Shown: positions 1 through 13,100 of the stretch, piece by piece | Position numbering within the stretch: the first letter of the stretch is position 1 | Layout: each line of letters opens with the position of its first letter | Assembly: GCA_013407085.1 (NCBI GenBank) | Contig: JACCGJ010010538.1 | Location: forward strand, 62,001 to 126,000 | DNA from: Atriophallophorus winterbourni | Lineage: Eukaryota > Platyhelminthes > Trematoda > Plagiorchiida > Microphallidae | Reading direction: 5' to 3' | DNA length: 64,000 nt | Position numbers and translations under genes: made by a program | Notes under the pieces: model-generated | The model's database searches: none | Seen by the model: only the letters and a program-made list of their open reading frames with translations | Told to the model about the DNA's origin: nothing

Positions 1-661
1 TGTGAGTAGATATTTTAAAAATATACCGCTTATCCAATGCTTTAGATGTGTAAAAACAACACGAAACTGAACGCAATGTGTGATTGGAAGGCCTGTAGTT
101 ATCATTGATTTGTTCAACCCCATGTATATCCTCGCAGTCTTATGTGAAAAGCGTAAAAGCTAGAGCCATGTTTCCTGTGCCAATGCTTTAAACAGTGATT
201 AAATATTTCAAGATTTGTTTGTTATTGTTTCAACGTTTCGTGGCATAGCAAACTTTCGGTCAATTACAGATGTAGACAAATCCAGTCCTGCGACGTGTTT
301 GAATGGAACATCGGTAAAATAATGATAGTTGTGCAGATAAAATTCATTAATTTCATCAATATAAAAATAAGCTAAACACCATAATTGATCTTAACTTCAT
401 GAGTAAACTTCGCTCAATTTTAAGGTTTGCATACCCAAATCTTTAGCTCCCATTTTTCTAGCATCATTCTCCGTAAAATTTCAGGTTTTGAGATTAAATA
501 GGTTTAGCTTGTGAAAACAATTGTCTTCAGAAAGATCATGTAATGTAACGATGCTATAACATATTGTTTATAACATTCTGCTCAAAATATCTCATGTTTC
601 TTACGGTCTCACTGGAATTTTTCAAACTTGCTTTGCTCAAGATATTCCTCTTGCCTGCCAG
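1..661. other. Upstream flank or intron, nothing recognised
   Basis: AT-rich sequence with no repeat, RNA gene or promoter I can support. It is either intron or 5' flank of the RasGEF gene. Confidence 0.4.
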
Positions 662-1161
662 TGCCAGTGAGTCAATGTCACCTCATATTCCACGAACTTC
701 CATCGAATACACTTCCCCGCATTTCAAACAATTCGTTTGCTCTGGCGATCCACACCACGAAACGATAAATACATACCAGCGTCCTCATCTGGATGTCGAA
801 ATAGTCAATCAAGGAGAAGAAAACTACCATAAGAAATCAATTCTCGAGCCGGATGACGCATCGAAAGAAGTTTCTACCGAACTTGCATATAGGGTGCATG
901 GGTGTTTACCCGAATCCACGGAACTACCCGTTCCGGTGGGCACAAAAAACACGCCGCAAGAAGGTGTCAGTAAAAATAAGAAGAAATTTACTGTTAGAGA
1001 AATCGCGATGGTGGTACGGAAGCATATTAACACAACATTCGGGCGCAGTAGGAGTCCACGGACACGCCAAACTAATGCGGATAACACAGATTGTTCCCAT
1101 ACTAATGCGATTTTGCCGGTGAATTTGAAAAATCAATGCCGCCTGAATGAATTCCAAACGG
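662..1161 (+). CDS. RasGEF gene, first visible exon
   Basis: An open frame of 500 bases ends at a G|GTAAAA donor that leaves one base of a codon and joins in phase to the exon at 5047. A pyrimidine-rich tract and CAG at 650-661 suggest an internal exon rather than the true start. A start at the in-frame ATG just downstream (MSPHIPR) or at 564 is also possible. The encoded stretch is hydrophilic and not recognisable, with a basic patch (KNKKKFTVREIAMVVRKH) near its end. Confidence 0.55.
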
Positions 1162-4100
1162 GTAAAACTGAACGTATGTTCACAGTTGTAATATCAATTC
1201 TTCAGCTTCCTCTCTTTTTATAAAAAAATTCAACTAAAGAATGGGCGAGAATTAACAATGCTTGACCCCTTATACTATCAGATAGTTTTTGTTGTGCACA
1301 TTCGGTTGCCATTGTTACGTTATCGATCTCGGTGATCAACCTTGAAACTGAAAATATTTTGCCGTCATTGTACACAGCATTATGTGTTTGAACGAAATAT
1401 GATATCGTAGATACACTGTAATCTAAACTGTAGGTCTTGTACGTGTATAGTCACAGTTCTTCACTCACCACGGGCAGCCAACGTATTCTATCATAAAATG
1501 TCTCGATTTTATTCACAGGGACCGTTATTTTCAAGATGTGAATTGCTATGGTTCCCTGCTCGCATAATTATTCGCACCACTATCGCAGTCGGTGTAATTG
1601 GAGATTTATTTTGCTAAACGCTCTGAAGAATATCACTTCCGCAGTAACGCATTTTATTCGCTTGACTTGGTTCAAATAACAGAACTGATGCTCAAAATAG
1701 TCCGCATTTGTATACATTTCCATCACCCAAACCCACACAACCCACGACCGGTTTCTTGCTGTTTGCATTCATCAGGCATTGACATTAGGATACGGATCCG
1801 CATGCCTTGAAACCATTCGCTGGAAAAACAGGCAAACAAGGAAATCTGTTCAACCCAATGGGTTGGTCGTATCACCATTATCCAACAGTGACATACAAGT
1901 TTACATCTTGTTTAGAACTGATGATCCTTTTGTAGTTCTAGAAACATTTTTTGTGTTTATAGCGCAACCACTCTCCTCACAATGTAGAGGAACAGTTTCT
2001 AATCAAATAAAATTGTTTTGTTGTTTGTCATATATTGTGGTTTTGGTCTAGTTTGATTTTCTTAAATTGAAGTATGATTACGCATTACCATTATCATATT
2101 TATTGACCATTTTGGTTTTTCTCATACTGATATTGGGGTTGAAAATTGTGCTCCTTCAATCTACATTTTGATTTCACTAACTGAAAATAACAGACGCAAC
2201 ATGTGTGGGAGATAAATCTAGCACTCTAATTCGCTTTCATGTGAGTAATCATCCATTTCTGTGCCCTAAATATGGAAAAGGGTTATTTATCAGAAATATT
2301 GACATTTACAGGAGGTAGCATATTGTTTTCAGAACTGCCACCAGAAATAAAATAAACTTCCGTTTACATTTGATGCAGATATATACCAACATTGAATTTT
2401 ACTTTCCAATAACTGAAGACATATTAAGTCCATCGACTTGAAACTTCATATCAATTTCGAATTTCGCATAATACAAACAGACCGGTAGAAATTCTATTCA
2501 TGAAATAACAAACGAATAAATATTTTACTTTAATGCATAAATTCAGTTTGAAAATCGCTCGGTGTTTCTGGTACATGTAACGGGAAAACAATTTATCTAG
2601 TTAATCGGAACGGTTTCCGCGTTGTTTCGGTCTCCCCTTAACAGGGAGCAAATTCGTTAGCAAACGTTATTTTTTGATGAAATGTTATTTGTGAAAACGA
2701 TGCACATGTTGAATTAAACATTATTTTTTTATAAATTTGAGCTAAAGTGATGGTTTGATATTGGTAAAATCGCTTCCACACATTGCAACCCCAAATTCAA
2801 CTCACCTAAAATCACTACTTCATGGATTGATGGAAAGAGACTTCTCCCAAAGACTGGTTCAACAAAAGCCTATGAACAATTTCACCATTGATTTTTTCTA
2901 TTTAATTAACGGAAGATATCAAATTCGTTAACAGAGAAGACGCGTTAAAATGCCCGTGGATCTATTGGGCGTCGGTCAAGAATTTTCCTCAGGCATGAAA
3001 TTTTTAATCTACTTAACATGTGGAAATTCATTACTATTTCAAGCAAGGATGTGTTTTTGTAATCTCGCTTTCCGCACGTTCTTTGGTCTGCAGCGAAATT
3101 GTCTCTGGCTAGAGTACAACACGTATTTACCTAGGCTCGTGATGTGCTGACATTCTTTTCAATTTAAAACGCTTAAGGGCACAAATCGTGATAAGGGAGG
3201 TGCTATTGGTAGCCTACTATTCGCCAATGATGCCCCGCATCATTTTCCACTCCGGGACCAGTTTTGGTTGCTAATGAACTACTGTTCACCAGGTCTGGCA
3301 ATCATCAAATTAATTTGTCAACTGACAGGTGAAACCTTTCCGATTAAACCAACACATAACTTCACATAGCTTGGTTCAGATATTGCGCATAATCTCTCAC
3401 TAGACAAAATATTTAAAAAGCCGATTGGTAGAGAAAACATTTCGTTTGAAATCCCGTGCCTAGTCGAAACGCATGCTTACCGCGAAGATAAAAATGGAAG
3501 TATAGTATATGTCAATACGTAATCCCTTAGTGAATGGCAGCGAAACCCGGGCAAACCACGCAATTCACCAACGGAATTTGAATACTGTCCGTTTAGAAGA
3601 ATAAATCGCATCATGAACATATCGTGGATGGACTTATTCTCACTGCTAGAACACCGCAGTCTATTTTTGTTTCAATTAATCTGTGGGACAAAGTAACGAA
3701 CGCTGAAGTACTTTCTAAATCTGGTCTACGGAGCATATTCACCTCAATACGATAACGCCACCTGAGCAGGCTGTGTCAAGTGTACAGAATGGAAATTGGT
3801 TGTATTCAAAAAGATCTACGCCATGGTGGATGGAAATTAGGAAGTCGATCATTAAGCAGACCATACTTGCGGTACAAAGACGTTGTCAAAAGCTATGTGA
3901 AATCTCTCGGCACTGATCCTATCAGTTGGGAAGAACTTGCTGTTGACCGCTCACTTTGGAGGCATGGTGTATATTGTCATGTCCAAGCTGGCGAAAAGTA
4001 GATACAGCTCTTGGCTACTGAACGCAGATCACTTCGCCGGCATGCAACTGACGCCGATCGACCGAGGACTGTTTCTCGCTGTGATCGCTTCGGGAGAGAT

Positions 4101-7100
4101 TGTTCCCCCCGAATCGGACTGTTTACTTATTCTAAAAGCTGCGGATCTTGATTGCGCTTGTAATGTACATCCACAGTAGATATCGACCGAAGGAGACCAA
4201 CAATCTCTGGTATATCGGTAGAAAAAATTTGGCAAATGTGGTGCATAGGCCTTTGTAGAAAAGTATATTAACGACACTGATTAATCTGGATATTTCCTGT
4301 GATATAGGAAGAACTTGTTTACGGCCGCTCGCAGTGAAGACAGGTTCTGAAGGGTTTTCTTCAAGTTGATGTAAAGCACGTCGGTATTTTCTGCCTCAGC
4401 TGGCAAAATGAGTACAACGTATCGCTTTGAACGTGATGTGAGTGAAGATTAATCTCAAAACAATATTAATATTTATGGGAGCCGGCGAGAATTCTGAAAT
4501 CGTGGTGCTCTTCAATGTTAACAATTTCCTTACATCGAACGTAAAAAGCCGATAAATCTTTCACATAACGTAAATGTTTAAAGTATTTATTCTATCTTAT
4601 TCCACCTAATGTATTGAAGCTGATTTCAGAACATGCATGAAAGCAATTACGAACTTCCTTTGAAATTGAATTTCACGTTATCACACTATAAGTTCTCAAT
4701 CTCAATATTTGCTTGCATGAAATACAATTCCGTTTTAAAACATTTAATAAATTTGAATTATTATCGCTCTTACACAATAGTTTAAATGTCTACATAGAGA
4801 TAAACATTTTAAGTAGCACAGGAACCCCAACCACTAAGTAACCTGCCTCATTATTTACGTTCAGGTTGATTTTATCTATCAGTTCTTTAAAAATGACTAT
4901 ATAATAACAATATAATAACAGCATTAATTGAACTCAACTCCGTAGTTAATCGCCTAAGTGGATTATCCTCCATTGAACCGTATATTATTTTACCCATCTC
5001 TCACATTTTATGATATAAATGTTTGTTTTGCATCTTTTCTTTCCAGTGCTCGGATATATGTTTCAATTTGGCGTGTGGGATAATTCCGCCCCAGTTCTCG
5101 ATCCGCGTTTGCCAATCGCTTCGGTTAAGCCAACCGATGGTGAAAAACCCGGTCTTGTAGTGCCCGCTCCAGCCGAATGGCATCATGCTGAGATTGGAAC
5201 GAATGCATTCTCTGTAGGCAAGCAAGAACCACTAGTTCGAGGAAGAATAGTGGCATGTCTACAGCGATTTACACAGAATAGCGCAGTCAGTGGCAAAGCT
5301 CTTCATCGCAGTACATATGTCCAACAAACTAGGTTGATCAGACAGGTAGGTTTCGGTGCGAACCTTTGTAAAGAAGCATTTTAAAATCATATAAATTATC
5401 GGAACCGTATAACTACTTGTCCTAGAAGTATATTTCACGGTTATGTTAAAGTCATTGTGCCCTCATCATAAGTTTTGATATGGAGCGTTGTCCAAACTTG
5501 TAATTTCTTCTATCAATAAGCTGATAAAATGAGAAAGATTCTACATGCATCATGTTCAACATGTATTAAATTCAACCTAATTAAATTGCTCCTAATTTTT
5601 TAAACATTTGTATATCAGAGAATTATATTCAACGCAATAAGATTCCATAATGATAAATATAGGACAATAAAAGGAATAAATTTTGAATGTCTAATAGTTC
5701 TGGCATTTTAAATCCGCCGTACATACAACATTAAGTTCTAAATAACATTGATATGAGATTACGTTTAATATAAAATGGAAGTTAGATTTCAAAACCACAG
5801 TTATATATGGTTCGTACGACGAAGCAAGTTGTACAAATACAGAAATTCTGTGTAAATCCCGGCCAAGCAATGAAGAGGCTGATAAATGATCAGTGTGTTT
5901 TGTTGCTCGCACGTGTTCTTCACTATCAAATTTGCGCTTTTTACTCTCACCCGGTGAGGATAGAAATCTCAGGTACAGTTTACCTTAAAACAGCGTTAAA
6001 ATGTTACATAATAATTGACTTTGAACCATTGTTTACTTAGAATCATTCAATGAACCACCGTTTTCAAATATAGAATCACAGAGTGATTTCTGGTCAAGTC
6101 CCGTATTGGCGTTCTCACATTCCTCGAATTTACACATTACTATTGATTCCTGGCGACAGGTTCGATCACAATAAGCCAGAGAGTATGATGTGTGTAACAG
6201 AACACTTTGAAGGTGAAAGCGTTTAAATCTGAAGGGTCTAATGTACTTTACTGCAGCTAATAATTAATAAAAGACATTTTAGGCCCCATCGTTTTTTTCA
6301 TTTTCGCAGAAAAGCTGATATCATCCAGTAAAGACAGTTTACGGCAAACGTTTTGTTCTTAAACAGAAGCGCTCCATCAGACCAAGGTGGTGGTCAGAAC
6401 AGATGACAATATTTTCAATCGATTCTAACATGTTTGATACCGCTTGTGTAGCTAAAATGGACACAAAGATGTACGCAATCGATTAGGGCAGTTTGGAGCA
6501 GAGTTTTGCGTGTAACATTTAACCTTTGTCTGAACAAGGGTGAAGGAATAATTAGCATTTTGCCTCAACTGTAATTGTTTTTAACATAAATCAGCATATT
6601 GAATTCCAGGAGGCCACAAGTGAAGTAGATAAAGCCATACTCAGTGACAGAGTTGTCTAGCTTACCGTGTACTAACATTCCCCTCATTTGTATAAACGTG
6701 GCTATGGTCATTTAACACATTGGAATCCTTTCAACTCACATATGTTTATATGAGTTATAAAAACAAGCAAGTAAGATGTATCATTTTAATTGCAAAGACT
6801 CCGGAAAAACAGTCATTTCATTTTTAGCGCAACAAAGTTGAATTGGACGACAATTCACCTGTGAATCATGATCCTAATTGTGACTCGGAACAACGTTTTC
6901 TACAATCGACAGTCAACAGGAAATCAGGTATCGATATGCCTCCCGGAATGTAAGTTAATATCTATTATGGAACATTTTGTCTCGATATAATATAAATATA
7001 TTGATAACGAACATTGATTTTCAGGTTACCTTGCGAAGAACATAGTGAAAAGAAATCGCCTATCGGAGAGGAATACAAATTTCCACGATGTGGCAATGAA

Positions 7101-10100
7101 CGATTACAATTGTTGCAGTCTCTGTGTCCAGCAGCCGCTGCGGCAACCATTCTATTCGGTCATCCTAATACCTCCGATTTGGATGAGAGCGACGATGCGT
7201 CTAGCGGTTCGGAACAAGAAAACACGCAGATTGGGACTGAGAAATGTATTGTCAAAGCTTCATCTTGGTGCTCACCGGCGCTCATAGCTCAAGATATGTC
7301 GAAATACCTGGTATTCAATCAGGAGTTACAAAATGAGGGCTCTGATAAAAAAGTAGGAATTCCGTTGTCATTTTTCTCGATTGTTGTTGTTACTTGCGGT
7401 AATCAATTAATCATCATCATGAGTTCGGTATAGCTTTAGAGTTACAGACATCTGTCTAATAAAAGTAATCACATTTCCTGTGTTTAAAAAACAGTGTTCG
7501 TTTCAATAATGAGCCATCTGATCAGATTGAAGTGTTTTCCTATTAATGCACATACTCTTACACACGTTCCGCTCTGAATACAGCAACAAAACCACAAATA
7601 TATTTTGCTTTATCTAGGGGCTTCAACATACTGCCGTTCCCCAACTCCTCTTGAAAGCTGGCACCTTTGAAGGTCTAATTTTGTATGCTTTACACTTTCT
7701 GCAATCTGGTGATAAAGGTGAGTCAGTACTGATATTAATATATCACTAATTTTAAATATGAATCCAGTGAACTATGATAAATTGTTCATGAGACAAAAAT
7801 AATTGAATTTTTACTTGGGTTGATTACAAGCTTTAAATCAATCTTTGTGACCAATTCAAACATCTATTATCATTATTATATTCAATTATCGAAGACAGTC
7901 ATCAAGAACGTTCTACCGTGTTTCAAATGGAAATGATCTAGCTAAGAACCGTAAACAGTTGACTTTAGATGTGTTTCATATGGAGTTGCTTTTTATGAAA
8001 TTTTCATGGCTAGCTTTCACGCAGCGTCGGCTCTGCGTTTTACCGAAGATTCCATAGGTGTGATTTTAAAAAGCTCACGACATCCTGAGAGATGCTTTAC
8101 TCATGAGCACTTCACACCTTTTACTGTAGTGATGGTGTTACTTTTTTCTGACAGAGTAGGTCGTTGTAAAATTCGAATCATCAAATAGACTATTTTGATA
8201 CAAAGTAACTGTTTTGAATATCCGCACTTGTCTAAACTTCTATCACACACCACACGACCAACTTCGTGCTGTTCACTCTCATTGGTTATTATTTCTTTTA
8301 TTTTATTATTACACAAGTCTTTACAGACGATGTGCCAACAAGTATACCATGAAGAGGCTACATGATGAAAGAAAAATGTAGGTTCCATGGTTCTTGTTGA
8401 AGGCGACATACTACACGGTTGCCAAGGCCGAAGTAGGGGGTTGGCTTAGGAGACCCCACCCGGAGCCTTTGACTAAAAAGTCTACCCGCAAGGCAGCGGT
8501 TTTTTTCCTTCACGAGAGCCGGTGACCGTTTTGAGGGTTCTTGCGCCTCTCTTGAAGTGCCTCGGCGATTGTTCGAGTACGCCTCCCTAGCCTTTGCACG
8601 ACCAGGTGCAACCTGCAAGGCAGCAAGGATTTTTCCTCAGGGTTCACTCCCGAAGCTTTTCCCGCAATCGGGTATGCCGCAAGGCAGCGGAGGTTTGGAA
8701 TAAAGGTTTTCCTTCCCTTAGATGGACTGCCCTCCCAGGCTGATGAGCTCCATCTACCCGGAGCAAACTGGTTTTGAGGCGCCAGTCATCCGCCTTCGCC
8801 CCTTCTCCTGTCAGTAGAAGCAGTTCCGCCACGTGTAGGCCAGGAGCTGGGCTTTGGTTGTCAGAGGCTGTTTGAGACGCACGCCATATGGGAGTATTTT
8901 ATAGACAGTGGGAGCTCATCCTCACTGCCGCCCCCGGCTGTGACAACCTTGGAACCATTGGTTAGAAACAGTACGATCGGGATTCGCGTTATAAGAATGG
9001 AGAAAGCTAGTTGTGTAAAAAAAACTACTCGTTACTACATTAATACATGCATGTTCGTATTTGCGATTCATCAAGGAATTCTATTTGATCAATAAAATAA
9101 CATTGTTTTGCGTAAACGAATTATGTAATATTAAACTCGAGTTTCATCGGCACAAAAATGAATTATAGATTGTGTTTTCAATGCAGACATGCTGATGGAT
9201 CGGTTATTTCCTCAAATGTTCCGTCTCATGTATCCAACATTCACAACCGCGGACCAAGTGATCGAGAAGTTGATCAATTTTTATGTCGCATTCGCCCCGG
9301 TTGAACCTGGATGTCAAAGCACCAACTGGAGCGACTCACTTTCTGCCGCCTCGTTTTTGGTAACCCTGGTGAGCTAATGAGTGTATGATGCTTTTTCTAA
9401 TTTGATGACGTGATTTTGTGATAATATTCTATTATTATTTTTTTAAAATCCGATGAGCGGATTCCTTTCTCATACACATGGAAGAATTTTTAATATAAAC
9501 GATGACTCACCTGTTTGAAATATTTAGAATTGGTACTTGTTATCTTTTTGGTATAGGTTTGTCGGTTGTAGCACTCTTTCTTCTAATTAACTCGTATGAA
9601 ACGATTGACTAAACGTTCCAAATAAGTAAATTACTATGAAAACGTAATATGTAACGATTATTTATTAGGATCGACGATGTTCGTATTGCAACATCAACTA
9701 TTGAAACCAATCTTAGTCAGTATTGCACATTCAGAAATGCATGTTCATAATATTGTTTTCGTTGTTGGCCTCGTTCGCTCCATGTCGACCATGGATGTAT
9801 GTCACAAGAGCTATCATGCTCAAAAGATTTTCGAATTTCTAAACGGGAGAATCAATCTCTTCCGCATCTCTCAAAGCGGTAAGCAATACTCGGTCAATCG
9901 GTGTCAATTGCAAGTTGGCAGTGTGTGATCTACGATCAAAACCCAGGGCAATATTTTTTTCATTTTTCAGGTTGTAGATGGTGCTTTATACCTTGCCTTC
10001 AAAGTGGGTGATCAAAACCAAGTTCATAATATAGGCAATGAAATAAAATGAAATTTATTGTTGGCTTTAATCCAATCCCGACTTGAGAGAACAAGAGAAA

Positions 10101-13100
10101 GTCGATAGAATACATCTTTGTTTCAACCGAAAACAAATAGAATATCAATTGTCATTGCATCGAACTTTCTGCGAAATCACTACGTCCACGACAGATGACT
10201 ATCCGATACCTGTAAAGTGTAGGGTATCCGATGACATTCTATTTCATGGAATACAGCAAAAACAATACTTGATATTGGTATGGGTTTGCCAACAAATACC
10301 ATTAGATAAATCAAATCATTTTCATTGAGGCTTTATTATATATTTTAAGGGTAATAGAAATGCCATGGTTGAATGCTTCCTTCATATGCAAACGGACACG
10401 TGTGCAACGCGAATCCGATCTCGTGATGATATTTTCAAGTTCCAAAATAACTCAATTTCCGTTTCGTTTCGATCACAACAAATTAGCAACCTTTTGAAAT
10501 AATAGCGCTCATTCAAGCTTGTGATCTACGTGTCAACATTAAAGCAAAATTGTACGATTTCCAGCTTTATGTTTATTTGCCTTACAAAAAATTGTCGGAT
10601 CGAAATTATTTGAAGTCTAATACGTTTATTTAATTTTGTTTGTAACTGAGAACGAAATACGCGATTACAAATTTGTTCGCAATTATCGGGTCAGAATGAA
10701 TTAACAAATGTAATGATTAATAATCAGCTGAATAAATACACTATTGCACAAACGGTTTACTTCATATTTTCCCCGTGATCGCGGCAATTAAGCTATTTGG
10801 AATATTCGAATACGTTGAGTTTTTCAAATAGTCGTTAAACGGTAATCCATTAAATAGGATATGCGGCTAACGTTCACATGGAGCACTAATCATCCCAGAT
10901 TCTCACAAAATAATGGAGTTTGAGGTTAGCACAAAGAAAACGCCTGCCGATTGTAGTATGAGTCTTTCGCTGTTTGTTTTTAGTCAAAATAACATGTTAT
11001 GAATTGGCAAGATATTTGAATCCATTTGTGCTAGATCGGGAATCCATTGCTATCAATCGGTTAGAGCTGATTTTCGGTAACGTTTCGCTTCTGACACTGA
11101 AGCTTCATCAGACCAACGGTGTCGGTACGAACAGGGTTCAAGTTCAAATTTACATTAAAAGTGAACCCTGACGCCCTTGGCATGACCAAGTTTCAGTGTC
11201 AGAAATGAAACGTTGCCAAAAATATGTGTTAACCGATTCATTGCAAATTTTCTTTTCATGATTATGTTGTGAATCGATTCTACTAAAACAATGTTATTAG
11301 GCGATATAAGTTGGGTGACGATTCAGGTGCTTTCAGATGTACTAAAGCTCTTTCGGATAAAATATCTCTTAAATCTCGTTAATTCCTTCCTGTATTTCCA
11401 TAAAATGGTTATCTATTTAAAAAACTGAAAAGCCTTCGTATATTTGCTCCTTTGATTCCATTATATCGCCTTACTGAAGTCAATCAAATGTTAATATTCA
11501 TTCGATAAAAAATATTTTTATGTGCATACAATATTTGTCTACAAAAAATTGAATAGATCGAATGAATTACTTTTCGGTTTCTCTGATCAAGCTCTACAAT
11601 ACAAGCGTGAGAGAACAGAAATATATCTTATCAATATCAACCAGTAAACAAAAACAAAAACATATTCGCGCAAGCAACTCGAATTTGCTCTGAAGAGAAT
11701 CTAGCTGAAGAACTAGCACTAATATGTAGTTTCCTAAGCATAAATGGTTAACCGTCGTGCTCCTTTGAACGACAAAGTATTAAAAACAAAAAAGAATGCC
11801 CGTACCCAGAGTAAATATGAAAACTTAATATATTCTTACTCCATTTAAATACGACGCCTCCCATGACTCCTTGACAAGCAGGCTTAAACAAGCAGTTCAA
11901 AGTTCGTCCACATCCGGAAAAGTTAGAATAACCTTCGCCACCAAATCCATAATCATACGGCAGCTAACTACGACCAGCTAACTCATCAGACAAACTCGAT
12001 GTGTATTTCTTAATTCAGCTGGTCCTGCGGCGCATGATGCATTGACCGTACGACGCGGAGACGAGAAAAGCAAATGTCTGAGCATCACCCAAGTTGGTTA
12101 AGCAAAAGGTATTATAAGAACGTGAATAGTCCAATTATAGCTCATCTGGTTGACACGTGCCACCAAGAAAATCCTAAGTAGGAGTTCTCAGTGTTTACAC
12201 TATTTTTTTAGATTGTGTCACGAAGAGTGAGCGAGAATGTCTTGCGAACAGCCGAGGCGATTGCAATCGAAATCTTTAGAACAAAACTATGCGTCCATAA
12301 ACGACTATTTCGTGAACGTTCATCTCCCGGTCAAACATCTACATCGATCGAACAATTTTCAGTAACAACATGTGACATTGATTTTTTTATTTAATGAATG
12401 ATATTGATCACGTCCATTTCTATTATCTTACGATTGTGTTCTAGAGCTTCATCAGAAATACTGAAAAGGAATTTCTTCGCTATATTCAAGTGCTTTGTAT
12501 GAAACTTTGATCATCGTGTTAATATGGTTCTGATCATTTTCACCTCCTCATTTACCTTCAACAGGCTAAAGAATTACCGCCTGCATGTTTAACAGCTCGT
12601 CTTGTCTTACGCTTGGCTCGTTTCGCAAGACTGTTAATTCTTGACGGACAGCAATCGCTGAATACGACTGACGATACCTTGCGACAAGAAGATGTTCTCA
12701 GCCACAAATCCCTCGCTGAAAAGCTACTGGATGGTCTTCCCTTATTATCCGCCAGCGCACAATTACACGAACGAGTGAAATTCCGTCGAATGACTATGCC
12801 TCACTCGGTAAGAAACGAAAAATATTCTTCAAAAGACGGTGAAAATAAAGGTCCGGGTAAAGATAAAACTATTTCATGCACTGAAACAAAACTTCAAAGG
12901 AACAAACTCAGTGATTCGAATGAGATTCCGATAGGGGGTCACAGTGAAAACGAAAATTGTCGACCGACTAATTTAGCGTGTGCTATTGGAAGGTAAGTTC
13001 ACAGTTTATCTACAAATTTGGTATAAACACTTAAGAATATCACATTTTTATTGTAATTGACAATCCAGATAATTTCCCAAGTTGAGTGACGCGCAAAATC

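Larger units (their letters stand above)
1162..5046. other. Intron 1 of RasGEF gene
   Basis: A 3.9 kb intron holding a family A hammerhead repeat (about 1695-1900, - strand) and a decayed LINE-D tail (about 3200-4215, + strand). I see nothing specific in 1900-3200 or 4220-5046. Confidence 0.6.
7718..9186. other. Intron 5 of RasGEF gene
   Basis: It holds a decayed family A repeat (about 8205-8290, minus strand) and a GC-rich insert (about 8395-8955). The remainder is unremarkable. Confidence 0.5.
9369..12564. other. Intron 6 of RasGEF gene
   Basis: A 3.2 kb intron carrying a LINE-D 3' tail (9755-9935) and an inverted pair of family C repeats (about 11030-11290). I see no coding signal in the rest. 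Confidence 0.5.

Noticed and set aside
564..661. Hydrophobic start of the 219-residue ORF (MFITFCSKYLMFLTVSLEFF) as a signal peptide
   Set aside because: A good splice acceptor at 650-661 and the sharp change in composition suggest that this part is intron read-through.
1918..1955. CTGATGATCC...GAAAC near 1920 as a hammerhead
   Set aside because: No stem II or stem I can be formed around the two motifs; chance spacing.
8730..8775. Hammerhead call in the GC-rich repeat
   Set aside because: The G of GAAA is missing and no stem I pairs, so it is kept only as a resemblance.
9677..9928. 83-residue ORF between RasGEF exons 6 and 7 as an exon
   Set aside because: Its sequence is the LINE-D 3' block shared with three other places, and exon 6 to 7 already joins in phase.
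10083..10328. 81-residue plus-strand ORF in intron 6
   Set aside because: No motif, no splice signals and biased composition; likely chance.
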